From Sweltsa coloradensis (lineage: Eukaryota > Arthropoda > Insecta > Plecoptera > Chloroperlidae), in NCBI GenBank assembly GCA_024449915.1, contig JAMZAV010001847.1, positions 1 through 64,000 on the forward strand: a DNA stretch of 64,000 nucleotides, in the 5' to 3' direction. Positions 38,968-49,700 of this stretch are shown here, piece after piece. Below the pieces are notes generated by a model. That model was not told the origin of the DNA, did no database searches, and saw nothing but the letters and a program-made list of their open reading frames with translations. Within the stretch, counting starts at the first letter, position 1. Every line of letters begins with the position of its first letter. Position numbers and translations under genes: made by a program.

Positions 38968-40090
38968 CCAAATACTGTACCTGCAAATCTTTGATAAATC
39001 TTTCTATAATAGTATTCTATTCATTTTTTTATACATCATGGGTAGTATATTCCCAGGATTGAGTAAGTTAATGTACAACTCATTAAAATGTTGATTGGCT
39101 TAAATGGTAACTAATTCTAAGTTGGTTTAACGGTTAACCTATTTTAAAAGTACAATAACTGAAAAATTTAAAGGTATTATCAAGTAATTTTTAATATCAA
39201 TCCCGGGAGAGTAGAAATTCTTGAGGTTAAGTATAATATGCATTTTTAATTTAATTTTTAAAGAGAGATTGACTGATGGTATTGTTTTAGTTGAATGTAA
39301 CGAAATAGACTAGAAGCACATTAATTCCCATGATTTTTATTTTGTATACTAAAACATATCGTTACATTGATCATATAGTAAACGAAATAACACCCTAAAT
39401 CCTAAATAAATAACGCATTACCTATGTTAAAAGTTTATCAGTTACTTATGTTAAAAAATTATGGTAATTTCATGTAAAAAATCTTTAAAACCATTTTGGC
39501 GGATTATATTTTTATCACACTTTAAGAACTTAAAAAACTATCTTCTTCTGTACCACTTGTCCGAATGAGCTAGTTTTGGTTTTGTTTTATTACTTGGACA
39601 TAAATAAACACAATTGTGCATGCGTTTTAAGATATATTCATAACTTTGTCTAAAATATAATATTAAACTTCTATCTGAAGTGTAATTAATAAAATTCATT
39701 ATTCAAAATGCATAAAATTAGCCAAAAAAATAAAAAATAAACAAAACCCATGCACAATTGTCTTTGGTTATGTCAAAACAAGGAAAATGCAAAATTTTAC
39801 AACAATCGGTCCAAAAGGAAAAAAGTTTTGTGTTTTCTACCAAAGAGCTTAAAAAACAATGAAAAAAAATCAAGGGGGGCAAAATATAAGCCCCAAAAAA
39901 ATAAAAAATAATTTTATCAATTTTTAAAGGTGTTTCCATTGCCCACACCAAAAATTGTGTTTGTAGCGCAAAAACTGTGGATTTTGGCTTTTTCAGTGGA
40001 GTGTTCCCTTAAAAGATCTAGGCTATAAACATTCAAATGTGCTGTACATATATGTGTTGCTGGTAGATAAAGGTTGATGATGAACGATGA
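38968..40090. other. NUP50 3' flank, no further gene seen
   Basis: AT-rich. It contains the candidate AATAAA at 39405-39410 and low-complexity A/T tracts around 39720-39960. No exon was recognised. Confidence 0.4.
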
Positions 40091-40092
40091 AA

Positions 40093-40506
40093 GTGTGGCT
40101 CGTTGGTCTTGTGGTTAGCCTTCCTGCTTCCAATGCAGAAGGTCCAGGGTTCGATTCCCGCTAAAGTCAGAAGTTTTTAATTTCTTCTTCAACTTATTAG
40201 TTCTTGTCTTAGGAATTTGTAAACAGTGACTTTGGAGCCGTCCTAGCAACGAGGCACATAATAAATTTAAAGTAGTTCTGAATCGGCCTTGTTGATTCGG
40301 CGTTGATCCGCGGGTGTTCGCACTGTCCATACCACTGATTGCTATATTTCCTATTAAAAATATCGATCTTTGGTTGGTTATCGCTCACTCGTCGATTGCG
40401 TCGGGGCCTGAAGGGTGGTCTTGGTCACTTTGGTTTACTGTTCCCCACTGAAAATCAGTTGTGTGACTGAGTGGGTAGACTCTAAGTACGTATTTATTTA
40501 TTTTAT
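40093..40506 (+). mobile_element. tRNA-derived SINE, near full length
   Basis: The tRNA-like head runs GTGGCTCGTTGGTCTTGTGG, TTAGCC, then CTGC-TTCCAAT-GCAG (anticodon-like stem-loop) and GGGTTCGATTCCCG (B box). The body has 'gtgactttggagccgtccta', 'aatcggccttgttgattc', 'ccgcgggtgttcgcactgtc' and 'gtcgattgcgtcggggcctg'. The tail hairpin 'cccactgaaaatcagttg...actgagtggg' is followed by (TATT)n. Confidence 0.8.
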
Positions 40507-41609
40507 GCATTTTGTGTCATTCCACACTTTGAAAGTGGATCCAAACATCAGTGTTGGGAAGGAATTAAAAAAAAGCGGTCATTTTTTAAGGAAAGTTTTA
40601 AGGAACACGTTCAATTTTTAGTTAAAACTTTCTATGGGGAACTTTTAATAAAGTTTTAGAAGTTCCTTTCACTCTTTGAGATGACAAAACTCACCATGCC
40701 TCTACACTTGAAAACTGATTTAGCTGATACAGATTTGAAAATCAGTTGTTAAAAACAGTAGCATATCATTTTAACGAGTCGTAACCTTGATTAATGACCT
40801 CATATTTGCTCGCGACGACACGGCTTAAAAATCGCGACCTAAATTCTATGTACCTTAAATTATCTGATAAAAGAACTTTTTAACAGGAACTTTTATTATT
40901 TCAGGAACTCAAAAGTTCCTTTTTGTGTGAAGGAACTGTAAATTTTAAAAGTTCTCTCTGAAGGCCAAGTAACTTAACTTTTAAAAGTTTATTTTTTGCG
41001 TGAACTTACTTAAAACTGACAAACATGTTACATGTTCATAATATAAATTATAATCCATCATTATGTAAATAGAAAATACACATGGTTGCATTTATCTGTT
41101 GTCTCCTATTGAATTACCTATTCATAAAATGTAAGATGACATGCCATCTATCTATTGTTTTATAAATAAATTAATACTCAAACTGAATCAACCGTTTTTC
41201 AACGTCCTTAAATATGCAGCAACATAAGAATATTGTGAATGGAATTGAAACTTTGGTCAGATCTCTCAATTTCATTAATCGGGAAACACTCGTGTATGTG
41301 TAATTGATTTTATGGAAATCAATCCAGAAATTGAAAAATAACCCACTTGGATGGATTTTGTAATTTCTGAATTGATATTTTCATTCTGTTAAATTAAAAT
41401 TCTGTTAGGTCAACAAAAGAGCATAACCACTTTTAAATTTTTCTGATTAGGCTCAAGGTAAATAAATACATAATTGCCTATTCAAAATAATTGAAACTTC
41501 AGTTTCAGTACATGGTTGTGTTTCTGTGAGATTACTTTTCAAGTGTTGTTCTTGAAGGTAGTCGCGAGAGGAATTAGGATTTTTTACATTTTTACGTACA
41601 TGTGGGGGA

Positions 41610-41792
41610 GTACGAAGAGTTGGCCGGCCAAGAGATAGATGGCGGGACCAAATAACGCAAAGCGTCGAAGAAAGAGGGAAAACATGGGATAGGGTTAATG
41701 AAGAAAGACTCTGGGAGGACAGGAAGAAGTGGAGAGAATTATTAGAAATGCCGGTTATGGAAGAAAATGAGGAAGAAGATGAGGGGTGCTGA
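41610..41792 (+). mobile_element. RTE-like LINE, C-terminal coding fragment
   Basis: The frame encodes VRRVGRPRDRWRDQI, then GKTWDRVNEERLWEDRKKWR, and stops at 41792. This is the standard 'GRP..RW.D.i...G..W..v...R..W' ending of many LINE polyproteins. Its 3' flank ('gctagcaagcactagaagat', 'agcccgagaaa') recurs at 53722-53760. No RT core is present. Confidence 0.65.
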
Positions 41793-41997
41793 GCCTGGCT
41801 AGCAAGCACTAGAAGATAGCCCGAGAAACTGGTGACTCGTCACCCCCCGACCCGACGAATGTTGGAAAAGGGTGTTTGATATTATATAGTATATATTATT
41901 TCAACGAATTTTTGTAAATTTACAGTTTTTTTTTACCAATTTGTACCGCCAAATGAAAAAATTATTAGGAAAGACAACTATTGTAAAAAAATATCTT

Positions 41998-42305
41998 TTG
42001 TCTTAGGAGTTTGTAAACGGTGACTTTGGAGCCGTCCCAGCAACGAAGCACATAATAAATTCAGAGTTGTTCTGAATCGGCCTTGTTGATTCTGGCGTGG
42101 ATCCGCGGGTGTTCGCACTGTCCATACCACTGATTGCTATATTTCCTATTACAAATATCGATCTTTGGTTGGTTATCGCTCACTCGTCGATTGCGTCGGG
42201 GCCTACAGGGTTGGCTGGGTCGCTTTGATTTACTGTCCCCCACTGAAAATCAGTTATATAACTGAGTGGGTAGACTCTAAATACAATTTATTTATTTTAT
42301 TTATT
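41998..42305 (+). mobile_element. SINE, 5'-truncated copy
   Basis: It matches the body and tail of the 40093 copy from 'gtcttaggagtttgtaaacgg' to the tail hairpin and (TTTA)n. The tRNA-like head is absent. It directly follows the LINE 3' flank, consistent with insertion beside or within it. Confidence 0.75.
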
Positions 42306-44258
42306 TATTATTGAGTCGTTACATCAAAAACTGAAGTCGCGACACAAGGAGGACTATGGGACAGCAAGAGTTCATCAAGCGTCATATATGGATTTGTTTG
42401 TGTGGAGAAGGTTATTTGCTGGACCAGACGTTTTGTATCTATCATCTATGTTCGCAAATGAGTCGCATGTATCCAGTCGAGTCTATGTATTGAACTTACC
42501 GCTCTGAAATTTTTAGTGTTATGAGGTTGGTACGTTAAACAGTGTTGTAGATGTGAACATGGAAATTTCAAACATGGCGGACAAATGACAGTGATCTATA
42601 CAGGTGTTTATACATTGAGAGTGAATGTTATTCATAAATTGTTAATTTTGAGTTTTTTTTTTATTTTCATTTGTTACATATTGTTTTTTTTTATTTATTT
42701 ATTGTGATTGAACATTGATAAAAGTTGGACAAAGTTGAAGCTGGTGGATAACGACAGTGAAATGGTAAGTTTTTGTAAGTTCATTAAACTACCGGAACTT
42801 AATTGTATTTATTTACACTGTTTGTTATTAAAAATTGTTAATAATGAGTTACTTTTTATTTATTAGTTGTTTTTTTTTTTTTTTTTTTTTTTTTTTGGGG
42901 GGGGGCGGGGGGGGGGGGGGTAAACAGTGTTGATAGTTGGACCGCCCTAACCAAAAAAGTACCTAAAGATTTCATTATTGCAGCCTCTTCTTTACTGTTT
43001 TTGAAGAATACTCGCCAGGGCATGTTGACATACGCAACACTTTACTACAAAATACAAGCGTGAGAAAAAACTAGATACTAGTAGTTACGATTTAAAACTT
43101 TATTATGACTGCACAGAATACCGAATAGCAACGAACCAAACCATACATCACAACAAAGTACAAACTGGGTATACTTATAATTGTCTTAAAGAAACGAGAA
43201 ACCTTCCTTATCGACCTATAGATGTTGCTGTCCAATGTGTCATAACGTCGACACTACATGGACCAAAAAATTGATACCTATTTGTATTTGGAACTTTCAG
43301 ATCAACAAAGTGTGGAAACAGAAAAGGGTAACTAGTAACTACTGTACCATAGATACTAGTATAACCCTCCCCCCTGTACTGTACTATCCCATTCATGGTG
43401 GTATATATATCCCATTCATTATATCAGGGAACAGCATTATTCCTAGAAGGCTCCATGACATCATTAACACATTCGATTCATCAATTGACTCGACTGTAGT
43501 TATAGACTACCGGTACATCAAGACACGATAGGTGGTTATTCTCAACACATGTAGAATAGTTCGTAAATTTGTAATAAAGAATAATACCTACTTCGATATA
43601 CCGAGATAGCTTTACTATTATTACTTAGTTTTTATTTAACTCTACCTACATCCCATCAAATGCGGCAGTCACTGAGCCGATTTCAAAACAAAATCTAAGA
43701 AATGTTGAAAATGGCCTATAAACCCGAAATACGTATCGATTTTGAAACGAATCCCAAGTCCACAGGTAAAACAGTTGGCCTAGCTATTTTGGAAAATAAA
43801 TAATTGCTGGATGGATGTGGAGCAAGTCAACTTTCGACAGTATATTTAATTGTGTACCAGGTTTGCTGCAGAAAGATGTTTGATGAAGGTAGATGAAGAT
43901 GGAGGACTTGCGCATGGCTAATTTTTTTAAGATGCTGGCAGTTAAAAAATAGTCTGAAAATGATTACGTGCGACTACTTTTGGGTTAAATGGGTACTTTT
44001 GGTGGAAGGAAATGCTAGGTACAGGCAATCTGACGTATGGTTCATCATGTTCTTTATTCTTCGTACAAGCTGGAGGTGGATGAGCCCAAGTTACTGTTGC
44101 CGAAAACATTAGCACACTATAAATACTTGAAATATCCTTGATCCGTGACTGCATCCTTGCAAAGCTTGGCAAAATAAAATTGAAATTAGCAAAAAATTTC
44201 AAAAGCATTATGTAATAGATTCTTTTTGGCAAGCTTTGCAGGTGCAGCAAAGTGATTT
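42306..44258. other. Intergenic, no gene recognised
   Basis: Short open frames at 43208-43531 and 43942-44250 have no recognisable domain. A T27 run followed by G-rich sequence interrupted by one C lies at 42870-42920. Confidence 0.4.
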
Positions 44259-44320
44259 TATTTATTTAATGTCTATCCTATTCAGTTAAAAACTGATTTA
44301 CAAAGGAGGACAACAAATTA
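44259..44320. repeat. Short dispersed repeat shared with 54984-55045
   Basis: 'gtctatcctattcagttaaa' and 'actgatttacaaaggaggac' recur in DYNC2H1 intron 9 with a few changes. It probably belongs to a tail of another SINE subfamily. Confidence 0.6.
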
Positions 44321-44325
44321 AATAA

Positions 44326-44740
44326 TGTGTCTCATTGGTTTTGTGGTTAGCCTACCTGCTTCCAATGCAGAAGGTCCAGGTTTCGATTCCCGCTAAAGTT
44401 TTTTAACTTCTGATTTGGAGGTCCATCAGTTCTTGTCTTGAAATTAGTAATCGGTGACTTTGGATCCATCCTAGCATTGAGGCACATAATAAATTTAAAG
44501 TTGCTCTGAATCGGCCTTGTTGATTCTGGCGTTGATCCGCGGGTGTTCGCATTGTCCATACCACTGATTGCTATATTTCCTATTAAAAATATCGATCTTT
44601 GGCTGGTTATCGTTCACTCGTCGATTGCGTCGGGGCCTGAAGGGTTGGCTTGTTCACTTTGGTTTTACTTTCTCCCACTGAAAATCAGTTGCGTGACTGA
44701 GTGGGTAGACTCTAAATACGGATTTATGTATTCATTTGAT
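44326..44740 (+). mobile_element. tRNA-derived SINE, near full length
   Basis: It is collinear with the 40093 copy from the tRNA-like head (CTGCTTCCAATGCAG, GGTTTCGATTCCCG) through 'cgtcgattgcgtcggggcc' to the tail hairpin. The B box has one change and the body has small deletions. Confidence 0.8.
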
Positions 44741-44865
44741 ATGATTTATTTGATATATGATGAGGAAGAAATACTGAGTCTGGCAAGCTTAGTATCTACA
44801 GTTTCATTTCATGCCCCAGATGATGGTGGGAAAACCACCACTCAACCCGACAATAATTAATTTAA

Positions 44866-45456
44866 TTGGATGAGCGAAGCGAAGACTTCAATTTCACCGA
44901 CCCCCCAAAAAATTTAGCTCGGGTGTTTTTTTTTTTTTTTTTTTTTTTTTCGTTTTTCTGTCTGTTTGTTCGCTCTTTACCGGGCAAACGGCATATGCGA
45001 TCTTGATGAAAATTTGACACGACCTTCGTTTTCTCTGAACTTAGACTTGCCACGTTTTTGGGTACAATCGAAGAAATATTTCTCATAAATATCGTACTTT
45101 TACGATTTTTTTCGATTTTTAGTGCGATATTTTCGTGCCATTTGGGCCAATTCTGACCAAACGGGTGGGGCTACAACGTTCATATTATACATGGACATTA
45201 AGGTTATGGTGATGTAGTACCTTTTGAAAGAAAATGTTGAAAAGTTAGCCAGAATCCATAGAAATATAGCTTTTAATGTAAGATTTTTACGTTAAATAAT
45301 AACAAATTAACAAGAAACAATAGAAACTTGACAACAATCACCTACAATGCGTCGGCAGAAAAACAAAGCACTTGCAAAAGTAAAGATATCCCACGCAAAC
45401 TAAAAACTTTAAAAAAGCTCATCCATCAACGCGGCGGGACTTTAGCGTTTTCCTAG
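44866..45456 (+). mobile_element. Helitron-like element, both ends intact
   Basis: It starts TTGGATGAGCGAAGCGAAG and ends with GCTCATCCATCAACGC, loop, GCGTTTTCCTAG. This 591-bp copy defines the family: one terminal motif, its inverted copy placed subterminally at the other end, then a small hairpin and CCTAG next to T. It is non-coding and lies about 210 bp upstream of the DYNC2H1 promoter motifs. Confidence 0.75.
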
Positions 45457-45665
45457 TTTATAAATAAATAAAATCATTTTAGTGCTTAATATGTGGGCAT
45501 AAGCTTTCTTTGAGTTTTGAGTCTGTAAGGTCTGGTTGTATTTGTATGGGTGGGTTTATTATTGTGCAGTGAAAAGATCTCCGTTCCAAGATCTGCCATC
45601 AAAATTCAAATATCCACCGCCAAAACATTTTGTGTTGAACATTGGCCAGCCTGTAACTTCACTTC

Positions 45666-45673
45666 TGACGTCA
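45666..45673. promoter_or_regulatory. Palindromic CRE (TGACGTCA)
   Basis: An exact TGACGTCA sits one base before the X-box, the consensus site for CREB/ATF factors. Similar exact sites occur at 8145 and 15141, so by itself it is weak. Its position beside the X-box is the main support. Confidence 0.5.
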
Positions 45674-45674
45674 C

Positions 45675-45689
45675 GTTGCCAATAGCAAC
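45675..45689. promoter_or_regulatory. RFX-type X-box upstream of DYNC2H1
   Basis: GTTGCC-AAT-AGCAAC matches the two inverted half-sites of the X-box bound by RFX factors (DAF-19 in nematodes), with a permitted 3-nt spacer. It also contains CCAAT. RFX factors drive ciliary genes, and the nematode DYNC2H1 orthologue che-3 is a known target. It lies about 60 bases before a good splice donor (45752|gtaaca). Confidence 0.75.
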
Positions 45690-45752
45690 CGCTAATTCGC
45701 GACATTCCAATCGAGATAAACAAATCAACTACTGTGCTGTAAACATCAACAG
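45690..45752 (+). other. Probable 5' untranslated first exon of DYNC2H1
   Basis: The sequence ends aacatcaacag|gtaaca, a good donor at 45752/45753. The matching acceptor tgtttcag|taaaac (exon from 46745) leads into the ATG at 46793. The transcription start itself cannot be seen. Confidence 0.45.
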
Positions 45753-46221
45753 GTAACATAATTTTGTACTAATTCTTTAGGTTTAGGTCTATCTATGTAT
45801 TAAGGTTGGTGCCTTAAAGTTTTATGAAGCTTTTTCTTCTAATAATATCCAACTTATGAGTTATTATTAGGCCCACTAAGCCTTGTTTTAAACTTCTCGC
45901 GCCTTGGTTTTAGTTGTGTTTTTAGGTTAGGAGTACCTAATCCTGGGCCTCTGTGTATGAAATATCCCTCCTAGACCTAGCTAGGCCCTACACAGTAATT
46001 CCCTATCTCTCTTCATTGATTGCACGAATCATGATTCATGACAACAAAGAAAAAGTATTTTAGTGCCTAGGCTAGGCTAGCAGAGAACATAATCACAGCT
46101 ATTTTAGTTTATGTTTGAAAATGCTACTGTGCCCTGTATCAGCCCGATGCTCTAGCTAGGCATATGTCCTAGCCTAGCCTGTGTACCTAGGTACTACCCC
46201 TATGTTTTAGGCTAGACCCCA

Positions 46222-46402
46222 GGGCCCCTATTCTGTAACTTTAACCGAGTTGGTTCCGTAGGTAATCGCACAAATCGATCTCGTAAGTGATGAGTCACTG
46301 TGAGTTTATCATGGTAAACAGACTGGTGACGCATCGCTTTCGAGTTCAATTCGTGCGATTACCTACGGAACCAACTCGGTTAAAGTTACAAATAGGGGCC
46401 CC
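46222..46402. mobile_element. MITE with ~55-bp inverted arms
   Basis: The left arm starts ggcccctattctgtaacttt and continues through aaccgagttggttccgtagg. The right arm is its near-exact complement, ending aaataggggcc. The central loop is about 75 bp. It lies in the likely first intron of DYNC2H1, 390 bp before the ATG. Non-coding. Confidence 0.85.
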
Positions 46403-46766
46403 GTTCCCACTTTCAGGTGCAGTGGGTCCTGACATTTTGGCATGTAAGAACCAACATGAAATATTTTGGTCTGGGCCCTGGCTAATTACCAGTAGGCAGA
46501 GGCCTATAGACCAAAGTCATTTTGTCTTGTAGGCAGGTCTAGGCAATCTCGAACTGTTTCTGTCAAATCGGTTTGAAATTTACTGATGTACACTTCTTGT
46601 TCAAACTGTTTCAGCTCGAATCGATTTGCCTGAACCGATTCCGAGCTCTGTGATATACGTAGTCAATGTAAAAACTAGGGACCAGGGGTAGGCCTACCTA
46701 GGCTCAATTTATAAAAAAATGTTAATAATTTGTGTTTGTTTCAGTAAAACATTGGCGTTGGCCCTA

Positions 46767-46778
46767 ATGAAGATTTAG
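46767..46778 (+). promoter_or_regulatory. Upstream ORF of three codons in the DYNC2H1 leader
   Basis: ATG AAG ATT TAG lies 14 bases before the start codon at 46793, in a different frame and with its own stop. If the leader is as inferred, ribosomes must leak past it or reinitiate. Confidence 0.4.
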
Positions 46779-46792
46779 TTAACTAGACTTAG

Positions 46793-49700
46793 ATGACCAC
46801 AATTACTGAAGACTTGAGAAAGGATTTCATCCTATCAACTGCAGGTGAGCAGTGGCGCCCACCCCACCGGAGCAAGGTAGCGGCCGCTCCAGTAGCCTGG
46901 GGGGGGGGGGGTCTGGTAAGGGATGAAATTATTGAGGAAAAATATGAGAGATAAGATAAAAAGAAAATACAGATATTGGAAAGAGTGGTGTAATGGAAAT
47001 TAATTAGCCTACAATAGAATCATACCAATGTTCAAGTAAGAACCTTTATTACTGGTATAGACACAGAAAAATGTTTCCTTCTAGGTAGTATTGTGTATTC
47101 ATTTAAGTTTTATTGCATTACAATCATCTTAAGAAGGGTGGGGACTGCTACAGTGGCCTAACTAGGGGATGGAGAGGGTTGGGGGTTAACCCTCCCATAA
47201 CTATTTCGAGGCTCATATTTTAAAGAGCACAGGCAGTATTAGTGGGGGGTCACCAAACAAATATGCTTTGTCATTTAATTTTGAATCTTGTTAACAATTT
47301 CAAACTAAACTTACGTTGTCCCATCTGTTTTTACTACTAGTCTACTGCTACTGACTCAATATCATATGTAGATATATTGTAGGCCTAGGTTGTAGCCCTT
47401 TTGTCATTGATTTCAGCAAACTTTTTTGGACTTTCACACTCACCGCACCAAACGCTTCTAAGAAACGATGAAAGCCTTAATAATTTCCTTGACGATGGTA
47501 GCTGCCTTATTCTTTGTGCATCACAGGAAAAAGACCACTCAGAGAAGCCGATACGTCTGGACACTAAGGTAGGGCATATGTCGATGAAACCACTGTACGT
47601 GCTGCCAATAAACGACCAATGAGTTATTTTTTCATTGTTGAGGCCAGTTTATAATGAGTTGGTGAGAGATTTGCATTGCACATTTTGGTTTGCTACACAA
47701 ACCAACACTTTACAAAGCCTAAAAAGCGTTTTCGTATTAAGTGTAGGCCTAGTGTAAAGTGTAGCCGTTTGGTTTGATTTTGTCTAGTGTAAAGTGTAAC
47801 ATTTCTACACGAGCTCTAAGAGGTCGTGTAGAGTGTAGGGCTTAGGTATAGAAATTATGGCGCAACATATGAAGAGAAAAAGGTTAAAACATGATGAATG
47901 ACACATTCTTTCAATGGCAATCCAATATAACTTCTAAAATCAACTGATGGTCTATTATTATTATACATTAGAAACTGATTCGGAGTATTTTATTTATGTG
48001 GGACTATATTTTGTGATGAGGGCAAATGCCAAATACCCTATGTAGGCCCCTTCTAACCTGAATTAGGATAAGCACTAATGAAGTTCATGTTCAAAATAGC
48101 TTTTCATTGTATGATATGGTCTGATAGTACACCTATACTATCATTTTGACTCATTTAGTGCCTTCAACAGTACTGTTTGTTGTTTTATTATGTTTTAGTA
48201 CCGGTAGTTTGACAGTTCGATGTAAGCGAATCTAGTGTAGAACGTGTATAGTGTAGCTTAAAAAACATTTGGTTATTCTAGGTAAAGTGTAGTGTAATTT
48301 GATTTCAAGGCCTATACCTACACTACACGTCTACACTATACTAGGTAAACCAAATAAATTAATTGACTGTCAAAATGACATATGAAAAATCTCTCTCTGT
48401 TCCCCTTTTGTTATAATGACACCTTCATAATTGCAAAGTTCATGAATGGATCTCCCGAAAACAATGCTTCATTTGAAACATTGCACCCGCTTCTTTATGT
48501 TTGAATTGTAGGCCTACTTCCCTGTCCAACATAACATGGTAACATGGAATATCAAATAAATTTCTTAAGTAGTTACGGTATGTAAGAACTTTTCGAGTAC
48601 CCTATTCCTACCACAAAATGACTTATTCATTCAATGAATCAAGTTGGGATTGTGGTGTTTTATCTGGACTTATCTGGGGAAATAGAATTTGCTGGTACTA
48701 ATCCATTTATCTCTTAACTTTTAGATTGTTCCTCAAGATACCAAGACTCAAGTGCTCGTCTTTTTCAAGATATCTCCCGACGTTATAACTGCGGAGAATC
48801 TCCACGCGAACATCTTCGTGTCGTCCATGATAGATTCTCCGATTACGATGTTGTATCACGCTGTGCAGAAGGTGTTTGCACCAGTTATTTTGACTGACCA
48901 CGCATGGAGTCAAAACGTTGACCCCAAACTTCAAGAGCTGATTATGCAGTTGGAATCTGGTCTCAAAAGTGTTGTGTGTAAAGGCATTCCAAGTAAAGAA
49001 GCAACTAATGGTTTTAGTGAACACTTAGGAGGTTTGTTATGATCTGTACTAGGATCTAAATTTAATAAATATTAAGACTAACTTAAATAACATTTGTGTG
49101 TCCTAAGAGTGCCAATAGACTGGAAGCATCACTTCAGAAGTTCATATATGCTGTTGATACCTTTATCTCTTTATTCACATAAACAACACTTTACTGGTTT
49201 ATTTTATTTATTAACTTTATACTAGAATGTATAATAGCCTACAACTTATAATACATGTTCAAATGCAAATTTTTGTATGGGCCTTTGCCTAGGCATATTC
49301 TCAATTTCTCATTGATAATTGGACTCAATAGTCTATCAAAAGAGGTCTCCAAACAAAGTATTTTGGGATTGATAATTTTTTATTTTTAACTTAAATTTAT
49401 AATCAACTTACCGTATACTGTAGCATCTGTTTATTTCAACTCTTCAAAAAACGTTGATTTGTGATTTGATATCTTACACTCTTAATGTAAAATGAATAAG
49501 GATGAATACATTAATCTAGAACTAAAGTTATTCCATAATAATAAATGAAGAAGGTAAGAAGAGAAGTTAACCTTTTCTAGAGTCTGGCCGTAATATTACG
49601 GCGAGCCGTAAGGGGGCGCGTGGGAGTATGGCCATAGGTATTACGTCTGCGCACTTTGCATTTTTTTAAAATTTTATCACTTGAATCACAATCGAACTCT

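Noticed and set aside
40548..41000. hAT element suggested by 'cagtgttgggaagg' and repeated 'aaaagttcct' motifs
   Set aside because: Only one terminus is present; no matching cccaacactg end or target duplication was found.
43208..43531. Overlapping frames on both strands
   Set aside because: Mutual shadows with no recognisable motif and no splice support.
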